Notes: a model not told the origin generated them from the letters alone. Counted from the first letter of the stretch, positions 1 through 13,341 are shown. The stretch is DNA of 64,000 bases from Pyrrhosoma nymphula (GCA_963573305.1 OY754327.1:141958855-142022854), one strand, 5' to 3'. Numbers and translations: made by a program.

Positions 1-2081
1 TTCGATCGGATGGCGTTTCAAAGATTATTTGTACACTCTAATTAAAATTCTGTGGCCGTAGATAATCGGCGCACCACCTCAGTGTGCCTCAAATAAAGGC
101 GAAATATCTGAACGTCCCATCCGTGAATCACGGCTGTGATCACCTTGTCATTTAGCTTGCGACATAAATAGGCCGATTATTCTGACATGACCGACTTTTA
201 AAATGCATAATTGTTCGTTTTCTGGTCATTTTTCGATGGTAGTATTTCATTGCTCACATTTATGGTGAAAATGTTCCGGTTGATCGGAATTGCCCTGATT
301 GAGAGAGAGAGTTTCCGTTTTACTAGCAGAACCTTAGTTTTACCTCAACGTTGTTATGTCTTTAGCTATAATCACAAAAAACAAGCACTTGACTACTATG
401 AAATAATTCCTCAAATTGTACATTCCACAAATTTTTATTCTTTTCGGTCATGGTTTCGACGTCTATAATGTCATTATCACCTTGATAGTGAAATTATATT
501 TTCAAAACCATTGTTGGAAAGAATAAAAAAGTGTGAACGTTTCAAAGAGAAAAATTATTTCATGTAACTCAGTTCCTTAACGTAAAGTCTGAAACTTTAA
601 CTTGCATTTTGACTACTAGATTGACTCAAAATATAATCGATATAGTGGATTTAATGACTTAGAGCTTCTTCCCCGGTGATGAATTGTTATTCAAATGCAG
701 AATCAAGAACGGTAATCAGTTATATAGTGTCATTTTGCTACAGCTCGTGAACAACGAAGAAATATTCTAATACTCGTCAAAAAATGTATCGTAAGCATCA
801 CTACATGTCCACTCATAATATAGCGGCTTCATTAGTGATCATAGTGATTCGACCTTACTTTTTTCTTATAGTGATCAGAATAGCCCAGCCCTTCCGAAAA
901 TATTTTGGCATATTCAATCACCTTATAAACGTAATTTTTATGTTTTAGAGCAGCGATGGGGAATTAAAACGTAACATTCGGGTCAGTTAAGAGTGATGGA
1001 GAGTAAACTTGATTTAGGATTTAATTATGGTTAAACTTAAATGTCTTCCTTCTTCGTCCTATTTTCATTGGTAGTAAATTGCTTGGCTAAACTCTTAAGC
1101 CCCTGTTCATGTTCCGGTGATTCTTGGAGAAATACTTACTTCTCAGGCAGCTGAAAAATGTGCGTCAAAAATTCCTGAGACTAAAAATGAAAAAAAAATG
1201 ACTAAAAACGAAAGCATGCTGCCTGGTCCTTGGGAGACTTTGAAATACATCTTTAAGGTGCAATTTCTATTTCGCTCGTGTTTTATTTTGTATTTAAAAT
1301 TATTAATAATACATAGTGAAACTGAAAGTTGAGATACGCAAACATCTTCGGGGATATGGACACAACTTATTGGTCTAGTGGTTTTGTCCTGCCAAGAAAT
1401 TTATTCGTGAAGCGAAGTGTTACCCAAGATTTAAACGGAATGGCGCCTATTACGACTAATAAAGCCGGTTTATTGATCATCATTGATCGTTCAATCCTAT
1501 GATTTGTTGATTGCAGTCATTCATCCTTTCCTATCTAATGCTAATTCCGTTACTAACTGTTAGTTTTTCTTATGTAATTTCTTTTTTATTTGGTCTATGT
1601 ATTTCTTCCTCTTAGGATTTTTCCCTTTAATTTTCCATCAATTATTTTATTCACAAATCCATTATGCCTCAGGGTGTTCCCAATCCATCTGGGTCTTCTT
1701 TTCTGTATAGTTACCCTATGGTCCTTTCCTCTTCAAAACTTTTGTATATTTCTTTCATTTGTTATTTTATCCGTCAATTTGATCTTCAGCATCCGCCTCC
1801 AACGCCAGGTTTCGATAGCTCCTAATATTTTCTGGTCTGCTTTTCCAGTGGTGCACGTTTCCGATGGAAGGTTCATTATAAAAGTCCTGAAACTCATCAC
1901 TAAGCCACTCATCTTATAGATATTGCGTAACAGTGCGTCCCGCCGTAAGCCAGATATAATTTAATTCCCTGCAAGCAGCTAACCTGTCCCCTTAATCGAT
2001 GTCGTCGAGCCAACCAGCCGACCAGTTGGCGATTACATTCTCATCAGCGTTCTAACACTTTCTTTTTTCCTTTCTCCCCAG
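1..2081 (+). other. Intron upstream of the Ig3/Ig4 exon (5' end outside window)
   Basis: AT-rich sequence with no exon found. It holds one non-LTR retrotransposon relic on the minus strand (1505-1862). The missing first half of Ig3 was searched for in all three forward frames and not found, so the intron's donor lies before position 1. Confidence 0.7.
1505..1862 (-). mobile_element. Non-LTR retrotransposon fragment, ORF2 C-terminal region
   Basis: Read on the minus strand, this gives ETWRWRRMLKIKLTDKITNE and, after a frame change, RRPRWIGNTLRHNGFVNKII followed by DGKLKGKILRGR. This is the conserved tail found after the reverse transcriptase domain in many arthropod LINEs (W-RRMLKI-WTDK--NE ... 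RR-RWIGH-LRH ... GK--GKR-RGR). Frameshifts and stops mark it as dead. It lies antisense to the host gene inside an intron. The clade cannot be assigned from this tail alone. Confidence 0.72.
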
Positions 2082-2404
2082 GTGGTACAGGTTACCAGGC
2101 CGCGAGGGGGGGCCCCCTATCCCCGTGGGGGGCAGCACTGGGAGCATGGGTAGCAGCGGGTGGGGCGGCGGGGGCCGGATCCGCGCCGGGGGGCTCCTGC
2201 TGGCCGTGGAGGCGGCCCGCCCCGAGGACGCGGGCACCTTCCGCTGCTCGGCGGCCAACGCGGGCGGGGAGGCGGGCGCCGAGGCGCGGCTCGTCGTCGA
2301 CTCACCCCCGCCTCGCCCTGACCTCTCGCCGCCCTCGCGCACCGCCAACCTCGGGGAGGCGGCCGAGTTCCGGTGCACGCTCGCCGGGTCCTCGCCTTCC
2401 TCCG
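2082..2404 (+). CDS. Dscam2: Dscam exon: Ig3 second half and Ig4 first half
   Basis: Reads WYRLPGREG, then GGLLLAVEAARPEDAGTFRC, the E-F strands and second cysteine of Ig3, and ends the domain at ARLVVDSPPP. Ig4 then starts with ANLGEAAEFRCTL, which holds its first cysteine. The acceptor is tctccccag and the donor G|GTGAGT; the exon starts in phase 2 and ends in phase 1. Spanning the end of Ig3 and the start of Ig4 matches the constant exon after the variable Ig3 exons in Dscam1. The exon is extremely GC-rich, with a Gly/Ser run (GGSTGSMGSSGWGGGG) in an Ig3 loop, inside an AT-rich intron landscape. The first half of Ig3 must lie upstream of the window. Confidence 0.88.
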
Positions 2405-4821
2405 GTGAGTTCTTGTCTCCTCTAATCTCTTTTGCCTTTTTGTATCAAATTTCTACCCTAATTTTCGGAACCGACGCTATTTTATTTCAGTCTGTAAAAT
2501 CCTATGCGCACTTTAACTGTACCTATAGGTATTAAACGAAAATAAAAGCTTTTGGCTTGGATTATTTAACTACAATAACGGGATCCGGCGTGTACAAACG
2601 GTCTCCTCTTGTCTCATTGCCTTCTTTAATAAAATGTCTACTCTATCTTTAGTAACCGACACAATGTCATTACAGAATGTTAAATCCTGCGAGAGTGTTG
2701 GCTGTGTCAATAGATATTAAATTAAAATAAAAAATATTTTGGTTTTGATTACGGTTTTGGGAGATTTTTCGGTTTATTTTCTTCTGCCATTACAGTTGCA
2801 CTCAAGCTGTTAAATTGTCTCTAATATGGATACCATCGGTTTTTAAAATATTTTTTAACTCAGGCACATTTACGTCCATAACACAAACGGAGGGCTAATA
2901 ATAGAATGCATTTTTCCTTTTCATCCCATCTAGTTCGAGGATCTTTTGCCTTTCATTCGCTCTTTTCATTTTTAGTGAAACAGTACCTACTGCCACACGC
3001 TCTTACGACAGTATTCTGACGCCAATATGACAGTACTCAGGGATATAGAACCATCTAAGATTATCCACCTTTTTTCATCCCTTATCGCAGCATAAATTAT
3101 TGGACCGTATACCCTAGTTGTTCAATTTGTGTCATTTTCTTCATTAACAGCACGAAACTTTGGGATATCCACGTCTGTAGTAGTCTTTGTAGAAACTTTG
3201 GGATATCAATAGTCTATGCTCTCGAAGACGCAGGTCCTTTCTCTGTTGGATGAAGAAGTTTATCTGTGAATGCGACGTATATGGGTTGGTTCTGAGCCAT
3301 ACGTGCCGCATCTTCGGGGAGCAGGAAAACAAGCACATCAATATCTCCTAGCCTTGCCTAGTATCTTATCTCAGTATTCAACTCAAACACTCAAGAAATT
3401 AATAATAATTCAAGAAAGTATATAATGAATCTTTGGTGAGTTGGCACTCGAATATTTTTACCCCCTTCGTAATTCTGAACTGGTTCCTCTAAGCTGTATC
3501 CGCTGTCACATTTGGCTTGCATTTTTATAAATTCGCGTATGGAGAAATCAATAACTGTGATTTATTCGACACTCAATCAAAACTTTCCACACTCACTCAA
3601 AACTTTCTACACCTCAAAACATTCAACTTCATTCCTCAACGAACTCTTTTGGTTTCCGCTACCCTAATCAACAAACGCCAATATTTTTAATTAGTGAATT
3701 TTAAATTATTTGTTGAAGCGCAATCAGCAGTCCTGGCTTATCGACTTTGATTCATCGCGGAAGTTCACCATCAGGAACTTCTCCGGGAAAGTTTTCATTA
3801 CACTCGAATGATTGAATATAATTGCATTTGATCAATTAAAAAAAAAAGTGAGAGCTCTTTTGACGGTGTGATTACTCGATCACTGTTTTCCCATACGAAC
3901 TGAAGTTTATTGAATCCTCGAAAAATAATCCCGCTTCTTGTGTTCTAAAGCCAGCTTCACACGATAGATACTGATCCAGCACAAGTTTGATGGTACTCGC
4001 TAGTATTATAGCTTTACAGTTCCGTTTGAACCTGAGCTAGGATGCTGACTAACGTGCATGACCGCTATCATTTTCGCCGAGTTACTTGATCTATCTACCC
4101 CTCCCCCTTCTTGAATCCTCTTGCCTCTTACACCCCCTTACCGCTGCTTTATCAACCCTAAGCTTCCTTTCTGCATTACATAATTTGCATAAGTATTCTC
4201 TTCGTACTTTAATGAACACTAGCAAATTAAGAGATACTTTTGTAGAGTAGGCTATGTCAAGATATTGGTACGACTTTAGTTTCGTTGTCAGTTCAAATGA
4301 GCTTTCTTATCCGTTTAATCTAAAAAAATTGAGCAGGAGGCATAACCAAGATATATGAAAACGCGAATTCCCAAGTTAACGTCTCTTTTTTCCGTGCTAC
4401 TTTTTTTAATTTTGCGGATTAAAGGAAAACTGGCTGCTACTTACTAAGGTAATTGGAAATATCTCCATCCCCCTTTTTTCGAGTCCTTTGAAGTATCATA
4501 ACAATTCAATTTCATTAATTAATTAGTACTGTTTAAGCATATAAAGACTTGGAGATATTCGCCATTTAAACAATCTTTAATTGAGAGACCATTATCATTA
4601 TCACCTCCGGATTCTGGTTTCAAATTGGATATCTTCTGCCTGATTCCTACACTCCCTTACTGAAAATCGAAGCGATAAATGTAAAAAGAGGAACTAGAAC
4701 TTTTTGCAGCTGCATTTACATTAATTTTGTTCACTTTACTCTCTTTTAGAAAGAAAAACAAATGTCACTTCAAATATCGATTTTAATGTTTAGCCACGTG
4801 ATACGTAATCAGTTACCCATT

Positions 4822-4935
4822 TGCATATATATTTAATGTATAGTATATTATTTAATATATAATATCTATGATAATATATAATAATCATACATTTTATATT
4901 AATAAATATATTATATTATTTTCAAATATATTTTA
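4822..4935. repeat. AT-only low-complexity stretch
   Basis: About 110 bases built almost wholly of A and T, with overlapping TATAT and AATATA words. It is a possible decayed microsatellite or matrix-attachment-like spacer. No function can be assigned. Confidence 0.6.
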
Positions 4936-5389
4936 TTTCTGCTTAAAACATTTTGCTTAACAGTAACCTTGCAATCTCAAGCAACTTATTTAAGATATAT
5001 CAGCAATAGAATGTTGGTTTCCTCGGTCACCTATGTAAATTTTTCGGCGGAATTTTATATGCGTATCGTTTTTAGCTTATATTTTACAATCAATTTGGTA
5101 GGGATTGTTAAGTTATAGGAGTTATAATAGGAGCGTAAAAATCACCCCAACATTTTTATGAATTTCTCTCCTGTTCGATCATTGGTTGGTACATTGGAAG
5201 ATGACCCACAATTTGACGTATAAGAAGAAAGTAAATGAAGAATTATAGCTCTTTGATGAGTCCCTGTCTCTTGAATATAGCAGCTTACTAAGGGGTTTTT
5301 GGAATTAAACATTAGTCTGTATCCCAATGATTGACTACGTTGGTAAGGATTCATGATACAAAGTTTAACCACGACTCATTGTCATTCAC

Positions 5390-6651
5390 CTGCATAATTT
5401 TTACTTTTGAGGATCTTTGCCTTGCAATGTGCGGCGCTGTTGGCACAATTGGGAATGACAGAACTAAATCGGTCCATCAATGCAACATTCGACAGAGAAC
5501 GGCTCAGTGAGAAATCATACAACAGAAATGACTTACAGCTGTTCGTCCAAGAAAATACACCGGAACTCCTTTCAGAACAAAAGATAGCATTTGATACCAT
5601 CCTACAAGCTGTGGCCAACCCATCCGTAGGGTTGTGCTTTTTGGACTCTCCAGGTTGAACTGGAAAAAGTTCTTAATTTCTTTAATCCTGGTAAGTGTTC
5701 TTTCAAACGGCCGTATTACGTTAGCTCTTGCTCCTTCAGGCATTGCTACGTTAATGGAAGGAGGGAGAACAGCGCTATCAGCTCTTAAACTGTCATTTAA
5801 CATGTAATTCATAGAAAACCCAACATGTTACATTTCAAAAACATCAGGTATGGGAAATGTTCTTTGGATGTGCAAAATCATTGTATGGTTGTACAATGAC
5901 TAACAAGAAGTCATTGTAGGCATTATACCATGCATTGAAAAACTTGCGAAATAATCAGGTTCCAATTGATGGAGCATTAGTGTTACTATCCGTTGACTTC
6001 ATGCAAACTCTTCCAGTTATACCTCACTCAACACCACCTGATGAATTGCATGCCAGCTTGAAAAATTCAACTTTTTCTCCGAAACATCAATCAGCCAAAG
6101 TTAAACAATGGTACACGATTAGTAGTTAAAAAAATCATGAACAATCTAATTTAATCAACGATTATGATTGGACCTCATAAAGGTGAAGACTTACTACTTC
6201 TACGAATACCACTCCTTCCGACCAATATGGCGTTCGAGTTCAAACGACATCATTTTCTACTACGCCTTGCGTTCACCATAACTATCAATAAAACGCAATG
6301 GCAATCTTTGCAAGTGTGCGGTTTAAATTTAGAAAACGATTGCCTCTCTCATGAGAAATTATACGTCGCATGCTCCAGAGTTGGTAAATCGTCTGATCTT
6401 AATGTTTATGCAGAAAACGGACAAACAATAAATGTAGTCAATCAACTATAAAAAATTATTTTCTGTGTAAATCATCTTTTTTATTCCTTTCCTTTCATTT
6501 CACAGCATAACTACAGCAACGCAAGGCAGGGTATTGAATTCAATGATGTGTTTTCTCGGTGGCTCTATTTTCGCTAGAATACTTTTACTTACTTTCCCAT
6601 TCATTTCATATCACACCTTAGTCGCAGCGAAGCGTGGCCGGGTTTAGCTAG
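5390..6651 (+). mobile_element. Helitron relic 1 (PIF1-type helicase fragment plus 3' end)
   Basis: Broken frames match the C-terminal helicase of Helitron Rep/Hel proteins: LAQLGMTELNRSINATFDRE, LFVQENTPELLSEQK, GLCFLDSPG next to a Walker A motif interrupted by a stop, VDFMQTLPVIPHSTPPDEL, and the end NKTQWQSLQVCGLNLENDCL with LYVACSRVGKSSDL-VYA. Downstream the element ends in a GC-rich segment (gcgtggccgggtttagctag) followed by T, the expected Helitron 3' CTAG|T border at 6651. The Rep nuclease part and 5' TC end were not found, so it is a truncated, non-coding copy. Confidence 0.78.
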
Positions 6652-7055
6652 TTTCATACATCAAACAGAATGCTATTTTGTGTGTTTGTCTGTTCGTGTT
6701 CTATACGCTCCAATACCATTCATCCGACTGCGTTGATACTTTGGCGATATATTGTTCCCATGCCCATGAAGTTTTCTGAGTTATAAAAATGGCAAATTTT
6801 GGGGCTGTTTTTTCCCAAATATTTTTAACATTTACTCCAATAAGAAAAAAATTGAATTCGGTGAAGGTGTTTCTTTATTTGCTTTTTTAAATTACTTACA
6901 CTCAAGATATTGGATGGAAACTTTTATCATAGAACGTATAAAAGAATTTACTATTTAATCCTTTCATTAGATTCCCTTACACGCTTCGTTTTAGTCCAAT
7001 TTTTGTTTTTTTTCTGGAACTTCATCAATTTTTCTTACTTTTCAACAATAATAAT

Positions 7056-7222
7056 TTCATTATAATAAAGTTTTGTACTTTTCTACACTTTTCATTTTTT
7101 AAACACACTACGCCTTTTACCAATTTGAAACCTACACCTGACGATGCCATAAAATTGGTGAAACTCGTAGTGTGTTTAAAAAATAAAAAGCGTAGAAAAG
7201 TACAAAACTTTATTTTAATGAA
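7056..7222. repeat. Foldback hairpin with 60-base arms
   Basis: Left arm 7056-7118 and right arm about 7158-7222 are near-perfect reverse complements (aataaagttttgtacttttc at one end, its complement at the other), enclosing a spacer with cctgacgatgcc and gtgaaactcgtagtg. It belongs to the same motif family as repeats near 10680, 32590 and 44140. It sits between the two Helitron relics. Confidence 0.75.
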
Positions 7223-7374
7223 TATTTAAAGTTACTACAAAGTAGAGCCTGAAGCTGTGAATAGTAATTTCCTTGGCAACCAGGCGTGAATATCCATTTC
7301 ATTGCGATTTCATGAATGGCTATTCACTCCTGTAGCATTTAAAGACCAGGTTCAGTGACTAATTTGATAGTTGT

Positions 7375-8561
7375 AGTCAAGCGACTACAGTTCCTCGTTC
7401 GCCTTGCCTTCTCAATGACTATCAAAAAAAGACACAAGGTCATTCGCTTCAAGTACGTGGATTAAATCTGGAAAATCCATGCTTTTCACACGGTCAATTA
7501 TATGTTGCAAGCTCACGAGTGGGTCGGACCAGTAATACCAAATTCAACACCAGCTGATGAACTCCACGCTTGACTCTAAGAGTCGCATCTTTGGAGACAT
7601 GTGCAGAAACTCACGTTAACGACCAATACGCGTGTAAATCTGTAGCGCAATGTGTCTACCATATTTCAATAACAGCTATTGGACATTGGTAATGGAAAAG
7701 TACCAGTTGGTGAAGACACAAAATATATTTCAATTCCATTGAGCCTTGGTGTCATTGTTCCATCGATCGAACAATTAATTCCGAAAGTTTTTCCACAAAT
7801 TTTCACCAATTATAAAAATCACCAATGACTTAATGAGCGTGCTATTTTAGCAGAAAAATACATCAACATCAATGCAATCAACTACGCCATAATTTCGGGC
7901 GAGTCTGTCACCTACAAATCGATTGGCAGCGTCATGAATGTGGACGAGATTTTTAATTATCCAATTGAGTTTTAAAATTCAAATCTTTCTGTTGTACCAC
8001 CGCAAAAATTGTCACTCAAACTAGGCGCAACAATAATTCTTTTGCGCAAAATTAATGCACCATGATTGTGCAAGGGAACCAGACTCACTGTAAAACAACT
8101 GATGCCAAACGTCATCGAAGCGACAATTCTGAATGGCGAGTCAAAAGGAGAAGATGTGCTTATTCCACGCATTCCCATCATTCCCACCGACATACCATTT
8201 GATCTCAAACGACTAAAGTTCCCCGTTCGCCTTGCATCATAAATGACGATCAACAAGGCACAAGGTCATTCGCTTCAAGTGTGTGGATTAAATCTGGAAA
8301 ATCTATGCTTTTCACGCCGTCAATTATATGTTGCATGCTCATGAGTGGGACTGCCGAAAAATTTATTTGTTTTTGCAGTAGGCGGTAGGACAAAAAATAT
8401 AGTATATCCGAAAGCACTCGAATAAAATTTTCAACTCTATTTTAATACACAAAAAACTATTTTCTTTCATTAATTTTGAAAATGTAAATGTGTTTGCTTT
8501 GTGTACGTGTGCCTACTTAGAAAGAAAAAGAGGCATTACAACGCATTCCGGGCACAGCTAG
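7375..8561 (+). mobile_element. Helitron relic 2 with a duplicated helicase end
   Basis: Frames with stops read ILAEKYI, NAINYAIISGESVTYKSIGS, VMNVDEIFNYPIEF, PQKLSLKLGATIILLRK, CKGTRLTVKQLMPNVIEATI, SKGEDVLIPRIPIIPTDIPF and MTINKAQGHSLQVCGLNLEN, which is the C-terminal half of the Helitron PIF1-like helicase. A block at 7380-7527 repeats the last part of the helicase that occurs again at 8211-8352, so two copies are joined head to tail. The 3' end is gcattccgggcacagctag|T at 8561, again a Helitron border. Confidence 0.78.
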
Positions 8562-10645
8562 TACAAAATAAAATAATCATTTCCTTATTTTTAAAATAAA
8601 AATGTAAATGGAGTATTGAAAATGTTTAATCTTAAATGATATTATTAAAAGGCTTTAGTATCTCCGGCATTAGTTTGCTCCTGATATATCAATTCCCACT
8701 TGAAGGTAAAAATTGACTGATTTAAAATAATGTATGCTCCTTTGTATGAAATGTTTCTTAATACATGGTTTTGGTAGTTGGCACACTTAAAATATTGTTT
8801 GTTGTTGAGAAAAAGAAGCAAGTAGTTGGCTTGAAACAAAGGCGAGGATCTTGTTCTTTCTACGCTTAATGATGAGGTCAAGAGAAGCTCTTCTGCAACT
8901 GAAATGAAGTTGAATGATATTTGTGCTATGGAAAACATGGTACTGCAATGTGTTTTTGTGGTAAACTATGTAAAATGTAATCCATAGATTATAACCCGCA
9001 TTTTGATTACACATACGAAGGCATTTTATTTGCGTGAGCAGTAAGCCCTGATTATATACCGTATTCAAAAGCTGCCCTGAATTAGCAAAATCTCCATTTC
9101 TGAATTTTCCACCCTCACATTCGAATATCTTTTAAAAGCAGCTAAATTTACTTTTTCCATCTCGGTTATTTTTTTATCACAGAAGAAACTTTTCAAATCC
9201 CTATGAGTATTCAAGCATCAACTCCGAAAGTCATTGTTCGAAGGAGGTTATATTGCCTCCTCCCTTATTTCTCATTCGTCATCTAGTGTTAATAATGATA
9301 ATATGTATTCCTGAGCTTTTTTTCCGCAAAAACTCCGAAAAGGCCGGCCGTTATTGTTTGCAATTTGTTTCAGCTCGTATTGCAGAAATTTTCTTTCTGT
9401 TGCGGACCATCTAATAAGTCCGAATCCCTTCAAGAGATCAAGCAAAGGAAACTCCTAATTAGGCAGGCTTCGTTTTTCGATGTCACTTCCGACTTCTTTT
9501 GTAATCAGCTTTATTGTTATTGCTAAACGGGATTAATGGAAGAGGTTGTTTCGTTGGGGGAAGGGATTAGGGATGCCAGGGTTCTCGTCTTCGTCTCCTC
9601 TTCCTCCCCTCTCGTCCCTTACCACCAAACCCGTCCCCAATTCCACCCTTGAAGAGTTCCTCCGGCTGAGAGCAATGCGCCCCGCAGTCGCCGAGGCTCG
9701 TTTGAAGTGCGTTCCTTCCACGACAGACAGTCTCTCCATTCTCTTCCCTCTTGGCGTTTATATATAAAAATATTTTTTTGCCTCTCTTTACTCTCTCGAA
9801 GTTCTTCTGATTGTTTTTATTTTACTGTTTCTCACTGGCTAGTTTCCAGCCGGGGTACAATCGGATGAAACACGAGTAGCGTCATACTGAAATCTCGCCC
9901 GAGTTATTTTATTGCTAATCCTTCCTCCCGCCTCTTCGGCCGCGTGTAACATTTTTATGGGGCATTCTCGTTTATATTTCGTTATGCATTGATGGTAAAT
10001 AAATCCTCAGGAGTAGGTACATGGGTCCGGGGATATTTCCGCTCAAACTTTTGCGACGATAAAGTGACGAGTAGCATTTTCGTGCCCGAGTGGGTTTACA
10101 TGGGCTGTGCGAATGCTGTTCAGCCGTTTTATTTTCAGTTCGATGAGTTCCGTCGTAAAAAAATAGTATGTTTTGCTCTTTGTAAATCCACGAAATGAAT
10201 GAGAGTGTGTGCGCTGGGCTAAAATGTCGTACTGGGGGTCGCTAAAAATCCTATCGATAAAAATAAAATGCACCAAATTCTTCCACCTTCATCGAAGAAT
10301 GTTTCACGAGCGGAAAATGAAGCTTTGGACATCATAATGAAAATAAAGAGTGCAAAGTCCTTCGAGAATCGAAAGTAAATAAACAATTATACTTACAATG
10401 GGGACAGATACTGATCACCGACCCAAGACGGAGTGGAACCATAAGTTATGTGGTGCTTTAACTTGAGTGTGGAACCCGAGAGGAAGGGATTCAAAGCAAA
10501 GGAGCAAAAAGCCTCTAACTCGGCAGGAATCGTCCGCCTACGAAATATACGAATGTGAGGAAGAACGTAAGCATGCAAATTAATACGTTATGGTTAGCAT
10601 ATGTGTCGCTAAATAGATAAACTCTATATATTTTCTCTGATTAAT

Positions 10646-10715
10646 GCACAACCGGTTTCGTCTCATTGACGACATCTTTAGGACCTAATGATGTCGGCTA
10701 TGTGAAGAAAGCGGT
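10646..10715. repeat. Short inverted motif pair (CCTAA-GATGTCG ... GAAA-CGGT)
   Basis: On the minus strand cctaaagatgtcgtcaatga is followed by gacgaaaccggttg. On the plus strand acctaatgatgtcggctatg is followed by aagaaagcggtcgtac. The two face each other and start next to one another, giving a small foldback of the same family as the hairpins at 7056, 32469 and 44048. Confidence 0.5.
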
Positions 10716-12140
10716 CGTACACTTAATCAATCAACGAAAATATGCATATTTTATACATTTAGTGCCCATGAATTTTCACACAGTTGAGCCAGATACAACA
10801 AATTTCATAAAATGGGTGATTAATAGCGAATTAGACTTCTTAGACTGCATTAGACTTCTTAGAATGCGAGTACTTTTTAGCATTGCATGCAAGATACTAC
10901 GGGAGATCATTCAGATCCTTCAAAGCCTCGATGGAATTCTCAGTGGAAGGCTTAGTTGTTTTAACTTTGAAGCACGCGGTGCGAACTCGTACTGTGTGGA
11001 TCCGAATCCAGTCTAATTATTTTTTTCATCGTGAATATCGCTTAATCTTGCTGGAAGAGTGTGTTTTAAACTGTTAGAGTCTGTGTTAAGGCAGCCATTG
11101 TGACTCAATCATGATGGGATTTTAATCCATTTTAACGGCTCGCGATAATGGCACTCGAGACTCGAGTATTTTTTTCTAGCAGAAGACGCTGATTGAGTTG
11201 TCAACAGGGAGAGAGACTATTTCAATTGGTCTCAAACACCTTATCTGATTGAAATATCTAGGCCTCGAAGCTGAATATACAATTCGATTGAGTTAGGAAA
11301 AAAAGTTTCCAAAATTTTCGTGGAATGTTGGAGTGAAATTAGTGAGTTTAATTAAAGCGAGTGGCTCTACAAAAACAGAGAACATTATTTGAAACATTTG
11401 GTGCGTGGGTAATGTGGAGAGCGCTTCATATGTATAAGTACTCTGTGCGGCGGACGGGACGTTAAACTGAACTCCTGCCTGAAACGATGCCTTTTGTTAA
11501 GAGTCGGCTAATTCCGACGCCGGGTTTCTCTCCACCCTTCCTCCATTACACAGATGATGCTTTCTTCACCAACCTACCCACCTATTATCCATGGTGCAAA
11601 CGACCTCGGTTGTCGGTCTCCTGCCTCGAATAACCAACGAACAACTTTTAATGCTCAGAAGAAATTAATTCGTAGGGTCAAGTAGCTAGCGTTGATTATG
11701 GACTTAGTAGAACTTGCCAATCTTCGTAAACGCTCCCATGTGCAAATACTTGTCAGTGACTGATCAAAATTTCCTCATGACTATCGATTATGAATACAGA
11801 TAAATCGGTTGGTCGACTTATTTTTGTAACTTCTTGGTAGTCCTCGTTACGGGATAAATGTCCCCGGATTTTTTGATGGAGCAACTTTTTCTTACGTCTC
11901 GGTTCTTGACGTCCATACCCTCGGGACGATGACTGCGTCGAGAGTATTATCCTAGTCATGCGGAAAAAAGTGTGCCCGTCAAAAGATAGCGGCGAAGTCA
12001 GGACGGTTTTCTCAGAAGATAAAATGCGGTTCCTTTCTATGGCTCCACGGTTGTTTATTCTTTGACGTATGACGGAGAGTCTGGTGAGGGCCATCCTCCC
12101 CCCCCTTTCCTCCGCCCCGACAACTATATACATATATATG

Positions 12141-13341
12141 TACTGGGTGTCACAAGGTGCACTGGCTATACATTTTCGGATTTTAAACCTGAAATGGAAC
12201 AACAAATATTAAATAAGTTTTTTTTTAATTCCGCTTTTTTTAGCGTCGGTCTGTCTGTATGTGTTTCAAAAAAAGCATTGGTTAAGTACGGCTAAATATT
12301 TTGCTTTAACATTTGGTGGATGCTTTAACCTCATGAACATCTCATTTGAAAAAAAATTAAAACTGTTTTGATTTCCCGTTTCAAAATGACGTTCGTTCCA
12401 AATTTTTAATGGTAAATCATAAAAAACCTGTTAACTTTACGAACACTTTGCCAGAAACAAAAAAAGTTGTAAATTCAATTGTGATTCTAATGGTACTTGA
12501 GTTTTTAAAATCGGTTGAGATTTAACTGAAATTTTGATGCTTTTACGTTTCAAAATGGCGGCCGTTTCAAATGTTTAATGGCCAATTGTTAAAAACCTGT
12601 ATAATTTGAGAAAAATTAGTTGCAACAAATAGAATTATAAATTTAATTCTCATTCTAACGGTATTAGAATTTTTAAGATCATTTAATATTTGACTGAATA
12701 ACACTGTTTTTTCCTGTCAGAACGTAATGTTAACAAAGCACGTCCTAAACTTAAACATTTAGGAAGGAAAAAACGGTGCTATTCAGTCAAATCTCAACCG
12801 ATCTTAAAAATTCTGATACCGTTATAATCAGATTTAAATCTATAATTATTGTTGCTGCAGCCAATTTTTCGAAAAGTTTACATGTACCTATTTAACAATT
12901 TTCCATCAAACATTTTGAACGGCCGCCATTTTGAAACGTAAAAGCATCAAAATTTCAGTCAAATCTTCACCAATTTTAAAAATTCAAGTACCGTTAGAAT
13001 TACAATTTAATAAAGAACTTTTTTGTTTCTGGCAAAGTGTACGTAAAGTTAACAGGTTTTTTACAGTTTACCATTGAAAATTTGGAACAACCGCCATTTT
13101 GAAACGGATAATCAAAACAGTTTTCATTTTTTTCCTAATGTTCATGAGGTTAAAATATCCACCAAATTTTAAAGCAAAATATTTAGCTGTACTTAGCTAT
13201 GATTTTTTGTAAAAACATGTAGAGACAGACAGACGCTAAACGAAGCGGAATTTTAGAAAAACTTATTAAACATTTTTTGTTCCGTTTCAGGTGCAAAATC
13301 CGAAAATGTATAGCCGTGCAACTTTTTTGTTACACCCAGTA
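12141..13341. mobile_element. 1.2 kb palindromic foldback transposon, TIR tactgggtgt
   Basis: The element starts tactgggtgtcacaaggtgc and ends with the reverse complement ttacacccagta. The arms stay complementary over about 580 bases each and meet near 12720-12760. Matching blocks are spread along it: actatacatttt/gaaaatgtatag-type ends, ccgtttcaaaatgac against cattttgaaacgg, gcggccgtttcaaatg against catttt-gaacggccgcc, and cctgttaactttacg against cgtaaagttaacagg. The TA at each border fits a TA target site, as in Tc1/mariner-derived MITEs, and the TATATA flank blurs the exact end. No transposase frame is present. Confidence 0.85.

Noticed and set aside
2100..2404. CpG-island-like segment as an internal promoter
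   Set aside because: The GC-rich block coincides exactly with the Ig3/Ig4 exon, so its composition is explained by coding sequence; no promoter motif was seen.
7120..7160. Active hammerhead ribozyme
   Set aside because: The core words CTGACGA and GAAA are present, but stem II closure and a clear cleavage triplet could not be found, so only a motif resemblance is reported.
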